This document shows positions 21,614-31,112 of a stretch of 64,000 nt of DNA, piece by piece. Numbering within the stretch: position 1 is the stretch's first letter; every line of letters begins with the position of its first letter. The notes beneath the pieces are model-generated. The model worked only from the letters and a program-made list of their open reading frames with translations, was not told the origin of the DNA and searched no databases. The stretch comes from Saposhnikovia divaricata. Taxonomy: Eukaryota > Streptophyta > Magnoliopsida > Apiales > Apiaceae. The translations under genes were made by a program, and so were the position numbers. The stretch spans positions 60,809,001 to 60,873,000 of the forward strand of contig CM071596.1 of NCBI GenBank assembly GCA_036435485.1, in the 5' to 3' direction.

Positions 21614-23052
21614 CTATATTATTTCTTCTGTGTGTACCAGTAGAGGTTCAGAGTTTGCAGCAACAGAGTTTGTTGGACTAGTGTCATCAGAGTTTATTTC
21701 ATCAAAGATTTGATCTTCATTTTCGAAATGCAATTGATCATGTTCGTCAACATCTTCAAGTCCAGTGATTTTTCTGTCATCAAATGACACATGAATAAAT
21801 TCCATAACCACCCTTGTTCTCAGATTGTAAACTCTGAATGCCTTGGTTGACATTGGATAGCCAACAAAAATTCCTTCATCTTCTTTCAACTCAAATTTGG
21901 TCAACTGTTCAGGATGAGTTTTTAGCACAAAGCATTTGCACCCAAAAATATGAAAATATTTCAGGTTTGGCTTCTTTTCCCTCACCATCTCATATGGTGT
22001 TTTTCCATGCTTGTTGATCAGTGTTTCATTTTGAGTAAAACAAGCAATTTGAACTGCTTCTGCCCAGAAATAGGTTGGAAATTTTGCTTCATCAAGCATA
22101 GTTCTTGCAGCTTCTATCAAGGTTCTGTTCTTCCTCTCAACTACACCATTTTACTGTGGTGTACCAGGTGCTGAAAATTCTTGCTTAACTCCTCTGTTCT
22201 TGCAGAATTCTTCCATTGTTGTATTTCTGAATTCAGTTCCATTATCACTTCTGATTATTTTGACTTTGTGTTTTGATCCTTTGTCCAGTAGCTTTACATG
22301 CTCCATCAGTGTTAATGCAGTTTCATCCTTCTTTGCTAGAAAATACACCCAAGTGTATCTGGTATATTCATCAACAATAACTAGAGCATATTTCTTTCTT
22401 CCAATTGACAAGACATTTACTGGTCCAAAAAGATCAACATGTAACATATGATATGGATCAACAATTGAAGATTCAGACTTGCTCTTGAAAGAGGTCTTCC
22501 TCTGTTTGGCCTTTTGACATGAATCACACAGACCATCGACATTTAGTAAAGACTTTGGAAGTCCTCTAACAAGATCCTTTCTTATCAGCTCATTGATGTT
22601 GTTCAGATTCAAATAAGAAAGTTTCTTATGCCACTTCCAACTCTCCTCATTGGACATTCTTGTTGACAGGCACATTGTTTTTCCATCAGAGTTTGTCAAC
22701 AATCTTGCTTCATAGATATTGTTGCGCCTTTGTCCAACTAAAACAACTTTCCCTGTGGTTTTGCTGATAACCTCACAGTATTCAGGTTGAAAATCTATAT
22801 GAAAACCTCTGTCACGGATTTGACTCACAGATAGCAGATCATGCTTGAGTCCTGGAACCAGAGCTACATTTGTTATGATGACACTTCCAAGATTAATATT
22901 GCCATATCCAGAGTATGTCCTATGTTGCCATCTCCATAGGAAACTTTTGGGCCAGCCTTCTCCTCATACTCTGATAGCAAGGCTTTATTTCCAGTCATGT
23001 GTCCTGAACATCCACTGTCCACTACTAGGATGCTTTCCCTGATGCCCTGCAA
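21614..23052 (-). pseudogene. Copia C pol: protease and integrase, frameshift and stops
   Basis: Starts at the gag-pol junction with an intact protease motif (VVDSGCSGHMTGN). A one-base deletion near 22908 (CCATATCCAG against CCATATCCCAG in Copia B) breaks the protease frame. Integrase continues in the next frame: HKKLSYLNL, CDSCQKAKQRK, HVDLFGPVN, VDEYTRYTWVYFL, IIRSDNGTEFRN. It is stopped at 22153-22151, inside the TPQQNGVVERK motif, by a CAA-to-TAA change. The remainder (IEAARTMLDEAKFPTYFWAEA, FGCKCFVLKTHPEQLTKFEL) runs to TAG at 21616-21614, where Copia B has CAG. It cannot produce working enzymes. Confidence 0.9.
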
Positions 23053-23062
23053 TCACAAACAA

Positions 23063-25333
23063 TTACTGAGGATTAATTTTAAGGATCCAGACTTCCTTGG
23101 ATCCTTTGCCTTTCTTAATTCTGTTAGCTTTAGCAGCGGAATTTTCATTATCAGAGTTTAAGCTAACTGTATCAGAGTTTACACTTGCAGAATTAACTCT
23201 AACCCATTTCAGATTAGGTTTCAGTTCATAGTAATTATGATAAATAGCATGATAATTTCTGCAAGTATAAATTGAATGCCAAGTGCTACCACAGTGTTTG
23301 CATAAAGTCTGTGGTTTAGTTCTAACATTATCTTTCTTTACTTCAGACTTGGAAGGTAAAGAATTAATGTCTTTGTTCTTCCTGCAAAAACTAGCAAGAT
23401 GGTTAGTACTACCACAGTTATGACATGTCTTTCTTGGAGCTAAAGTAGCAAGCATTGGATAGTTGCCTTGAGTAATGCCTACTTTACCATTTCTTTTCTT
23501 TCTAGACACTTTTTGTTTCTTAACATATTTTAACTCCTTAAGCTTATGCTTAAGTTGTTTATCTGTCATTAAACCAATATTAACCTGTTTAACATTAGTT
23601 TTTACTGGTTCATTCTTAACAGCTTCTTTTCCACCTTCAAATCTAGGTTCATTTATTCCATTAACAAATGTTCCAAATTTCTTAGATGGAAGAGGTGGTC
23701 TAATCTTAACTGTATTCTGAAATCTAAGTTCATCTTTCTCAGAATAACCTAGACCTACATTGTCAGATTGAAAAACTTCTTGAGTGTCTTTTCCTGAGTG
23801 AGTCCAAGTTTTAATAATGTGATTTGCCTTTTCCAACTCAGATTCTAGTTGTTTATACTGACTTAACAACTCTTGTTCAAGATAGACAGCATCATCTCTC
23901 TCCTTTTGAACTTGCTGCATCTTAACAAGTTTCTCTTCTACAACCTTATTTCTCTCTTTGAGTTCAGAATTCTCAGTTTTGATTCTCTCATTCTCTAAAG
24001 TCTGATCCCTATAACTGATATGCAAGGACTTAAGATAAATTCTTAATTCAGTTATATCATCAATGTTATAATCATAGGTAGTTAGAGGTACCTTGTTTTC
24101 AGAATATACAGCTTCATCAACAATAGTAGCCATGAGAGCATAGTTTACATCCTCATCTGAGTCAGAGGTATCTGCCCAATCTCTGCCTTTAGTGAAGAGT
24201 GCCTTCTCAGTTTTACCCTTCTTGCACTCAGGAGCATAATGACCCATCTCCTTACACTTGTAGCATTGAATCTCAGACTTGTCTCTTTTCCCTGATTTGG
24301 TATCCTTTCTCTCAGATTTTCTGAAATTCTTCTTGTCAAACTTTGAATCATTCTTGGAGAATTTCTTTCCTTTCTTGAAGTTCTTGAAACCCATCTTCTT
24401 GAAAGTCTTTACCATCAAAGCAGCCATTTCCATCATTTTCTCATCATCTTCAGAATCAGATGATTCATCTGCATTTGAGTCAACATTAGAGTTTGATGAC
24501 TCACTTTCAGAATGAATGACCAAGGCTTATCCTTTTGCCTTCTTCCTGAATGCTTCCTTCTTTGAGGGTCTTTCTTCAACTCTTAGAGCAACAGATTTTG
24601 ACTTTCTACCTGTTCTTCTGTTTCTCTGTTCCATTTCTAGTTAATGAGTTTTGAGCAGCCCATAGATCTCATCAATATCAGTATCAGCCAGATCATAATT
24701 GTCTCTAATAGTGGTTGTTTTGACATCCCACTTTTCAGGTAGAGAAAGAAGAAACTTGAGATTTGAATCTTCTAGATCATATTCTTTATTAACCAGTGAC
24801 AGATCATTAAGTGGCTTACAGAATCTGTCAAAGGTTTCTGTCATTGATTCTTCAGATTTGGCCTCAAAGTATTCATACTCCTGTGTGAGTATGTTCCTTC
24901 TATTCTTCTTAATTGTAGCAGTTCCCTGACATCTAACCTCTAGAGCATCCCAAATCTCTTTTGCAGTTTTACAATTGATCACTTTGTTAGACATAACATT
25001 ATCCAAAGAACTATGAAGGAGATGTCTAACCTTTGCATCCTTTCCAATGGATGAAATATCCTCAGGAGTCAAATCTTTCTTCTCCTTTGGAATAGATTTA
25101 TCTTCCTGTCCAGCAGCAACAACAGATAATTTTGTAGGCTTATGAGGGCCTTCATAAATTCTGTCAAGATATTCTGGATCTGTAGCTTCCAGAAACATAG
25201 CCATTTTCACCTTCCAGGTTGTATATTCTGCTGGTTTAAGAATAGGAACCCTGATTGTTTCATATCGACTCACAGTTGCAGGTTGAGCCTTCTCAGCACT
25301 AGAGCCTGATGTAGGAGGAGGAATTTCTGCCAT
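23063..25333 (-). pseudogene. Copia C gag, two nonsense codons
   Basis: A single frame from ATG at 25333 to the stop at 23065-23063 (about 757 codons), broken at 24643-24641 (AAA to TAA) and 24529-24527 (AAA to TAA). The N-terminal 230 codons form a copia gag domain of the UBN2 type (VPILKPAEYTTWKVKMAMFL, CKTAKEIWDALEVRCQGT, EYEYFEAKSEESMTETFDRF, LSLPEKWDVKTTTIRDNYDL). A basic segment and an acidic Ser/Asp patch follow, then zinc knuckles CYKCKEMGHYAPEC, CHNCGSTNHLASFC and CKHCGSTWHSIYTC, with a long coiled coil between the first and second. Three knuckles are more than the single one common in copia gags. Together with Copia D this shows the large gag typical of Sireviruses. Confidence 0.9.
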
Positions 25334-25388
25334 TGATTATAGTTGTGTGTGTGTGTGGATCTTAAACTGTATTAAATTAATAGATCAA

Positions 25389-25400
25389 GCTCTGATACCA
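25389..25400 (-). other. Copia C primer-binding site (tRNA-iMet)
   Basis: On the minus strand TGGTATCAGAGC begins two bases inside the 5' LTR. It matches the 3' end of initiator methionine tRNA, the usual plant copia primer. Confidence 0.95.
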
Positions 25401-25402
25401 AT

Positions 25403-25918
25403 TGTTAGGCCGAATACACACTTATAATCAACTAAGTATGAGAGAATAACAATAAGTTCTTTAAAAGCTTTAAACTGTTTGAAATTAACTTCTCTCTCAG
25501 TGATGTAAATTATCACAGAGAGTTGCTTTGGTTACAATGAATAATATGATATTACACGATCGATACCCTTCTAGGTTTAACCTAACTGTATTTATAAAGT
25601 ATACAGCTGCTATACAATCGATAATTGATACTCCTATAAATTAGCTATACAATTGATATCAATTACGATTGCTACTCGTCTCCTTAGTCAACTCAATCTC
25701 TTTGACAGCTATCCAATCTTCAAAGATATTGCTTCCATAATAAATCTTCAATCACCGTTGACCAGTAGACGCTGCCTCCAGACAGAATTTAACAAACTCT
25801 ATCGAGCTTCCAACAGTCAGCGTATAGCAAACTCTGTTTAGCTTCTAACTGTGTTTAAACTCTGTTTTTCCCTGCAAAACTTAAACACTGATATTAACCA
25901 TATCAATTATATTTAACA
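25403..25918 (-). repeat. Copia C 5' LTR (516 bp)
   Basis: Partner of 14229-14776. It abuts the primer site on the left and the GGAGC target duplication (25919-25923) on the right. It lacks about 30 bp present in the other LTR. Confidence 0.95.
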
Positions 25919-26343
25919 GGAGCATAGTGACCCATCTCCTTATACTTGTAGCATTGAATCTCAGACTTGTCTCTTTTCCAAGATTTGGTATCCTTTCTCT
26001 CAGATTTTCTGAAATTCTTCCTGTCAAACTTTGAATCATTCTTGGAGAATCTCTTTCCTTTCTTGAAGTTCTTGAATCCCATCTTCTTGAAAGTCTTTAC
26101 CATCAAAGCAGCCATTTCCATCATTTCCTCATCATCTTCAGAATCAGATGATTCATCTGCATTTGAGTCAACATCAGAGTTTGATGACTCACTTTCAGAA
26201 TGAATGACCAAAGCTTTTCCTTTTAACTTCTTCCTTGAGGCTTCCTTCTTTGAGGGTCTTTCTTCAACTCTTAGAGCAACAGATTTTGACTTTCTGCCTG
26301 ATCTTCTGCTTCTTTGTTCCATTTCTAGTTTATGAGTCTTGAG
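25919..26343 (-). pseudogene. Copia B gag, middle part
   Basis: Gag fragment of Copia B between the Copia C insertion (25918) and the Athila insertion (26344). On the minus strand it reads LEMEQRSRRSGRKSKSVALR, a basic stretch (KKEASRKKLKGKALVIHS), the acidic Ser/Asp patch, AALMVKTFKKMGFKNFKKGK and the first zinc knuckle. The knuckle's first half reads CYKYKEMGHYAP, with Tyr replacing the second Cys; the duplicated copy at 35784-36208 has the normal CYKCKEMGHYAP. The left end carries the GGAGC duplication and the right end TTGAG. Confidence 0.9.
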
Positions 26344-27946
26344 TGTTTACACTAATACACGCAAGCGTACGTGGTCACAAGTAATACAGATAGAAGTCAA
26401 GTTCGTTCCCACAGAGATTGTATAATTTAGTTCTTGTACCTAAGCATCAATGTATGATTATCGTTCAATGCTAAGACAATGGACAAATTGGTTTTGATTA
26501 TCTAAAAATTAACTAATAAGAATTAATTAACAACTAAATTAATTACTAAGTGATTTCAAATTACTTATGATATGGAAAACATGGGATCCTAACTTCAATA
26601 CAAACTTCCTTTAGAGATCATGCCCTTTTATCAACACATGTGGTGGTTACAATAACTAATCGGACAACACGAAATAAGTATACGCTACCTTTCAGTACAC
26701 GCACACCAATCTACACAATATCCACAAAAGATAGAAATCATGTAGGCACCAATTATGCTTAGACCCTATATGTCTATAGAATTTGAAAACATAATGGTTG
26801 AAGATCAAGTATCCATAAGATTACATAAGGTAGTATGAGACGGTTAGAAACACACCACAAACATGAATAACATTCATGGACTTATGCTAGCATGGCAAGT
26901 TCTAAATCAAAAGATTCACTGTCGCTTCACTTAAGATTACAAGATAGATGTTAGCTACGCATATATATGAATTAAATACAACCATGCAAGGATATCGTAA
27001 ATTCACCACACATATATCAAGTTAGGCAATCAACATCTAAATTCCATAAGTAAATCTGCTAGGACCCCATGACGGCGATTAGTTCATAATCGAACCGTTC
27101 GTCATCATGGGGTTTGATGAAAACATGATAAAGATGAAGAGAATAATAATGAATAAACCAATGTTAACAAAGTTATGGAACAAAGTCGAATAATGATCAA
27201 GCATCCAAAAGATACGCCTAGTAAGAATACAAGAAAACTATGTCTAAATCTTCTTGTTGTCACGATCCTCGCCTTGGCTTCTCAATCTCGTGCTAGAAAG
27301 TGTGTATGTAATGTGAAGTAATCTGATCTCTGGTGTTGGTGTGTGTAAATCTGACCCCCAAGCATGTGTATTTATAGCTCAATATTGCCTCTTCTCCAAA
27401 CAATTGCCGTTCTTGAGTAGGAATTGAATTTGACAATTTCCATCTTTAAATATGATATAGATTGCAACTTCCCCTGTCAAATAAAGCTTCTGGACTATTC
27501 CCACCGTCCAAGAATATTTCCATGTCGAATAGGAGAAGAAAATGGCAACATTCCTCTTTGAAATCAGATTTGGAACAGTTTCTGGCGGTTCAGTATTCAC
27601 CTTAGCGCGGTCGCGCTGTGCTGTAGTGTTATTGTGGCGCGGTCGCGCTCTCTAAATCTGCCAATTCTCTATCGCGCGGTCGCGCTCCCTTATAGTGTAA
27701 AACTAGCGCGGTCGCGCTGTACACTATCTGATTCTGCAGAATTTCTGTTATAGCCTATTCAACATGCGCCGTTTTACACCACAACCACTTCTGTTCCAAT
27801 AGTTACAAAACACCATAAATACCTGCAAAAACTTAATTCCTGCATAAACTCCACAAAACACGTTAAAACCACACAAATACTCGAGAATTAAGTGATCAAT
27901 TCAAGCCAAAATAGAATGGTCTAAATGGATAAAAATCCACTTATCA
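26344..27946 (-). repeat. Athila-like 3' LTR (1,603 bp)
   Basis: On the minus strand it begins TGATAAGTGGATTTTTATCC and ends TAGTGTAAACA. A polypurine tract (CAAGTTTGGGGGTG, minus strand, 27947-27960) abuts it, showing it is the 3' LTR. It differs from the block at 36209-37811 at about seven sites by eye (0.4%). Confidence 0.93.
27604..27718. repeat. Four GC-rich near-palindromes AGCGCGGTCGCGCT in the Athila LTR
   Basis: Copies at 27604-27617, 27636-27649, 27673-27686 and 27705-27718. The 14-mer is palindromic except for its two central bases. It stands out in an AT-rich LTR. Two more copies lie at 30929-30942 (one mismatch) and 30961-30974, upstream of the Athila downstream ORF; the set is repeated in the other LTR at about 37469-37583. 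Confidence 0.9.
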
Positions 27947-29400
27947 CACCCCCAAACTTGAACCGATGCTTGTCCTCAAGCATAAACAGATATAAATATA
28001 TACAACTAACTAGTACCACTTCCGTAGGTGATCACGGATGCATTTAGCATATGCAACAAGCCCTTTAAACCCCTAGGCAGCCCTAGTGGACGAGTAAGAT
28101 CTCGTGAGGGCCTATAGTGAATGTACCCACAAAATCTAACTGACACAAACGACTCAAACAATACAATGCATGAATGCAACTAAATATGAATGCAAAGGAT
28201 CCCCTCAAACCAACCAACACCACTTAGCAAGCAAATATCTCAATGAATGCAATCAATCCAAACAGAGCTCGACTAAATTCCGGTATACTAACAATACATG
28301 ATCAGAACGTGCGTGTGTGCAATGCTCGACAGATATACTCCCAAACCGGATCAAAATCATACATATTCTTTTCCAAGACAATCACAGGTTTATAAATAGA
28401 ATGAACGTTAAACTCAAGATCACTTCAAATACACCTCCATACTCCTCTAAAGTAGACAGAAATTCATGCTTTATTATAACTCAAACACAATATGTACACA
28501 ACACACATGCTTATTTGATCGTGCAATGGATGAGACCCCTAAAGGCTTATACAATAATACCCATGTAGCGAGCGTTGGGTTAGTGAATCCCAGACTATAA
28601 AAAGCCTTAGGTCACTAAGCACAAAGTCCCCAAGAACTTAATTGCTCGAGTATTAAAGAGCTCACCCTGATCAATACTGCATACTCACACTCTCACAACA
28701 CTCTCTTTTTTTTTCTTTTTTCCTTTTTTTTTTTCCTTTTTTTTTCTTGCTTTTTTTTTTCTTTTTCTTTTTTTTCACATGGAATCTGGAATGAGAATTC
28801 TCAATTCCAACCCTAGACTACTCATAAACATGAGCCGGCTACTAGCCATTTGACGTCTAGCCAACAAATACAAACACATTAGCATGAAATTTCTGTTTTC
28901 CCCCAAACTTGCATTTTGGTGTTCCTTAATCATCAAGAGAATAAAGAAAATTCTATCGATAAACAAGTGATTAAATCCTAAATCCAAACAAGCATGACGC
29001 AACCTAGTCCAAGAGCAAACGACGAGACTGTGTAAAAATTTTATTCATGAAACATGCATGTCAATTTCAACAAAATTTAAAATCAGCCCTCTGTTCATCC
29101 TTTTCACACCCACATCAACATCTACCTACCTTATGGCATCAGCTTATTCTAAGGGATCATGAAAAATGCATGTAATGCAACTATATGAACTTACATACAA
29201 AACTCGACACACATGCAAACAGAATGCTCTATATGACAGGTATCATGCATGAAACTAAACTACACATACAAATATGATGCAATATGAATTCCTACATGCC
29301 ACAAATATATCACAACAACTACTAATTCCCAAATCCACCCCCAAACTTGAAATTTCCAATGCCCTCATTGGAAGTAAATAAGGGAAAAGTAGAAACATTC
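27947..29400 (-). other. Athila non-coding region between downstream ORF and 3' LTR
   Basis: No gene is seen. Three copies of a CCCCCAAACTTG word (27949-27960, about 28899-28911 and 29338-29349), read on the minus strand as CAAGTTTGGGGG, look like a duplicated polypurine tract; the one at 27947 is in position to prime. A 75-base pyrimidine run dominated by T lies at 28701-28775, which is a polypurine run on the minus strand. Confidence 0.65.
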
Positions 29401-30519
29401 CTACTGACCACCTGGACCACCCTCCTGAGGAGGAGAATCCGGCGGAGGATAGACTCCATGCGCCCCAAAAACAGGCCAATCCACATGCACTCCACTGGCA
29501 GCAAAAGCAGTACCCAGCGCCTGAGTCAACTCCTGTGCAAAACGGCTCTGAAAATCATACATAGCATCCATGCGGCGCATCAACCGTCTGTACTGAGAGG
29601 CAACAGGAATATCCTCGGGAACCTGTGGTGGCGGAACAGCACCAGCAATCTGATAACCTAAACCCCTAGGATGTGGAACGCCGCTCGGCCACTCCACCAT
29701 CCTCGCAATAGTCCCAGAATCAATAGCACCACTCCGCAACTGTATCGGCTCATCCTCAGCCCATCTCACTCCCACTGCCATACACAAACCAGTAACCACA
29801 GAACCATATGGAATCCCCCCTGTAGTACTAGCTCTCAAAAACCTCAAGATATTTTGGTTAATCATGTAACCAATGTCAATATAAAAACCATTCATAATCG
29901 CCCACAGCAAAATACCTCTCTCCACATTAACCTCGTGCTGATGTGTGGTAGGCAACAAGTTAGCACAGATAAACAAATTCCATGCTCGTGCATACCTGTT
30001 CAACGTAGAAGTAGGGAAATGCAAGTGCTCATTACTCCCTGGCTTCATCTTCCACACAGTACCAGGCACACACAACCTAGTCACAATAGCATCCAAGTCA
30101 ACCTCTATCCTGGACTTAAAAGTCCAATCCTCAGCACCTGCAGGTCTGGCAGGCAAAGCAAGCAAACGGCTGATGGCAATCGGTGTGTAGTCCACTGTCA
30201 AACCCCTAACCACTGAATAACCATTCCGTTCAGCTTTCGCATTCGCATAGAACTCGCGAACAATAGACAACGGAATATCCATAGCCAACTGACAAATAGG
30301 CTCCCAACCTCGCGACTGAATCATCGCCACTAGCTCCCCATCAGCCGGACCAGCTAAAAACATCCTATCCTTGATTACTGTCTTTGACATCAACCTGTTA
30401 TACTCCGTCCGGGCCTCCATAGAAACAAACTTTTCCCCGGGTCCCTCCGAACTAGAATCAGAATCAGATGAATGATGTCCACTAGAACCACCAGCAAAAT
30501 GAGTCCTTTTCGGGGCCAT
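29401..30519 (-). CDS. Athila downstream ORF, 'putative plant transposon protein' type
   Basis: Intact ORF of 372 codons from ATG at 30519 (MAPKRTHFAGG) to 29401; upstream codons in frame contain no ATG. It follows pol and precedes the 3' LTR, where Athila elements carry an ORF often called envelope-like. Residues about 45-220 resemble the domain annotated in many plant genomes as putative plant transposon protein: VIKDRMFLAGPADGEL, GWEPICQLAMDIP, VREFYANAKAERNG, VRGLTVDYTPIAISRLLALP. A Pro-rich tail follows (PPPQVPEDIPV, PPPDSPPQEGGPGGQ) with a short helical stretch (RRLMRRMDAMYDFQSRFAQE). I see no signal peptide or transmembrane helix. It is the only long intact gene in this element. Function unknown; it may bind nucleic acid or act in particle assembly. 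Confidence 0.75.
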   Translation of the reverse strand: MAPKRTHFAGGSSGHHSSDSDSSSEGPGEKFVSMEARTEYNRLMSKTVIKDRMFLAGPADGELVAMIQSRGWEPICQLAMDIPLSIVREFYANAKAERNGYSVVRGLTVDYTPIAISRLLALPARPAGAEDWTFKSRIEVDLDAIVTRLCVPGTVWKMKPGSNEHLHFPTSTLNRYARAWNLFICANLLPTTHQHEVNVERGILLWAIMNGFYIDIGYMINQNILRFLRASTTGGIPYGSVVTGLCMAVGVRWAEDEPIQLRSGAIDSGTIARMVEWPSGVPHPRGLGYQIAGAVPPPQVPEDIPVASQYRRLMRRMDAMYDFQSRFAQELTQALGTAFAASGVHVDWPVFGAHGVYPPPDSPPQEGGPGGQ

Positions 30520-31112
30520 TACACAATCTCCCACAAGCAGAAAATATGAACAAATAGCAACCCACAGCAACCTAACAACAATTATCCCAAAATACGCAAC
30601 TACAAATCCGAATAATCAAGAATAATCAAGAAATTACCCAAAACGAATCTGTAGGAGAGGTAGCACTGCGTATCCAGCCTCCAATCGATGAATGAACACG
30701 AATTCCAAAGCTCCAAAATCGTGGTTTAGGGTTTTAAGGGTGTATGTATGTGCATGTATATGAGAGATGTATAAAAAGATTGGGTTGAGATATATGGTCT
30801 GATTAACCACAAAAATTAGGATTTATAGAATGATTAGAAGTGTATTTGGGCTGGGATTAGGGTTTGAAATCGGAATTTGGGCTGAAAATTTGCTCCGGAA
30901 ATCTTTCTGCACCTTCAGAATTCGAACTAGCGCGGTCACGCTCTATTTACACTGCTAGACAGCGCGGTCGCGCTGTCCCAATATTTATATATATATATAT
31001 ATTTTAAAGATGAAGATACAAAGAATATACAACAAAAATGATATCCAATCACATGGGTTGCCTCCCACGAAGCGCTCGTTTAACGTCATTAGCTTGACTT
31101 GCTGCTCGGTTG
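30520..31112 (-). other. Leader upstream of the Athila downstream ORF
   Basis: Non-coding. Holds two AGCGCGGTCGCGCT-type near-palindromes (30929-30942, 30961-30974), the same motif as in the LTR, and a TA dinucleotide run (30985-31001). The shared motif hints at common regulation of this ORF and the LTR promoter, but no promoter can be proven from sequence. Confidence 0.5.

Larger units (their letters stand above)
14229..25918 (-). mobile_element. Copia C, complete Sirevirus-like element nested in Copia B gag
   Basis: LTRs at 14229-14776 and 25403-25918 bound an 11.7-kb element on the minus strand, flanked by a perfect 5-bp duplication GGAGC (14224-14228 and 25919-25923). It is the same family as Copia B, with gag, pol, spacer, accessory ORF and polypurine tract in the same order. 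By eye the LTRs differ at about 11 sites, plus a 2-base and a 30-base-scale indel, making it slightly younger than B, as the nesting requires. Confidence 0.95.

Noticed and set aside
28701..28775. T-rich run as a gene poly(A) tail or SINE/LINE end
   Set aside because: No target duplication or SINE promoter boxes were seen, and it lies inside the Athila non-coding region as a pyrimidine tract.
29671..30216. 181-codon plus-strand ORF
   Set aside because: Antisense shadow of the intact Athila downstream ORF; composition (His/Asn/Ser/Thr-rich) matches a reversed coding strand.
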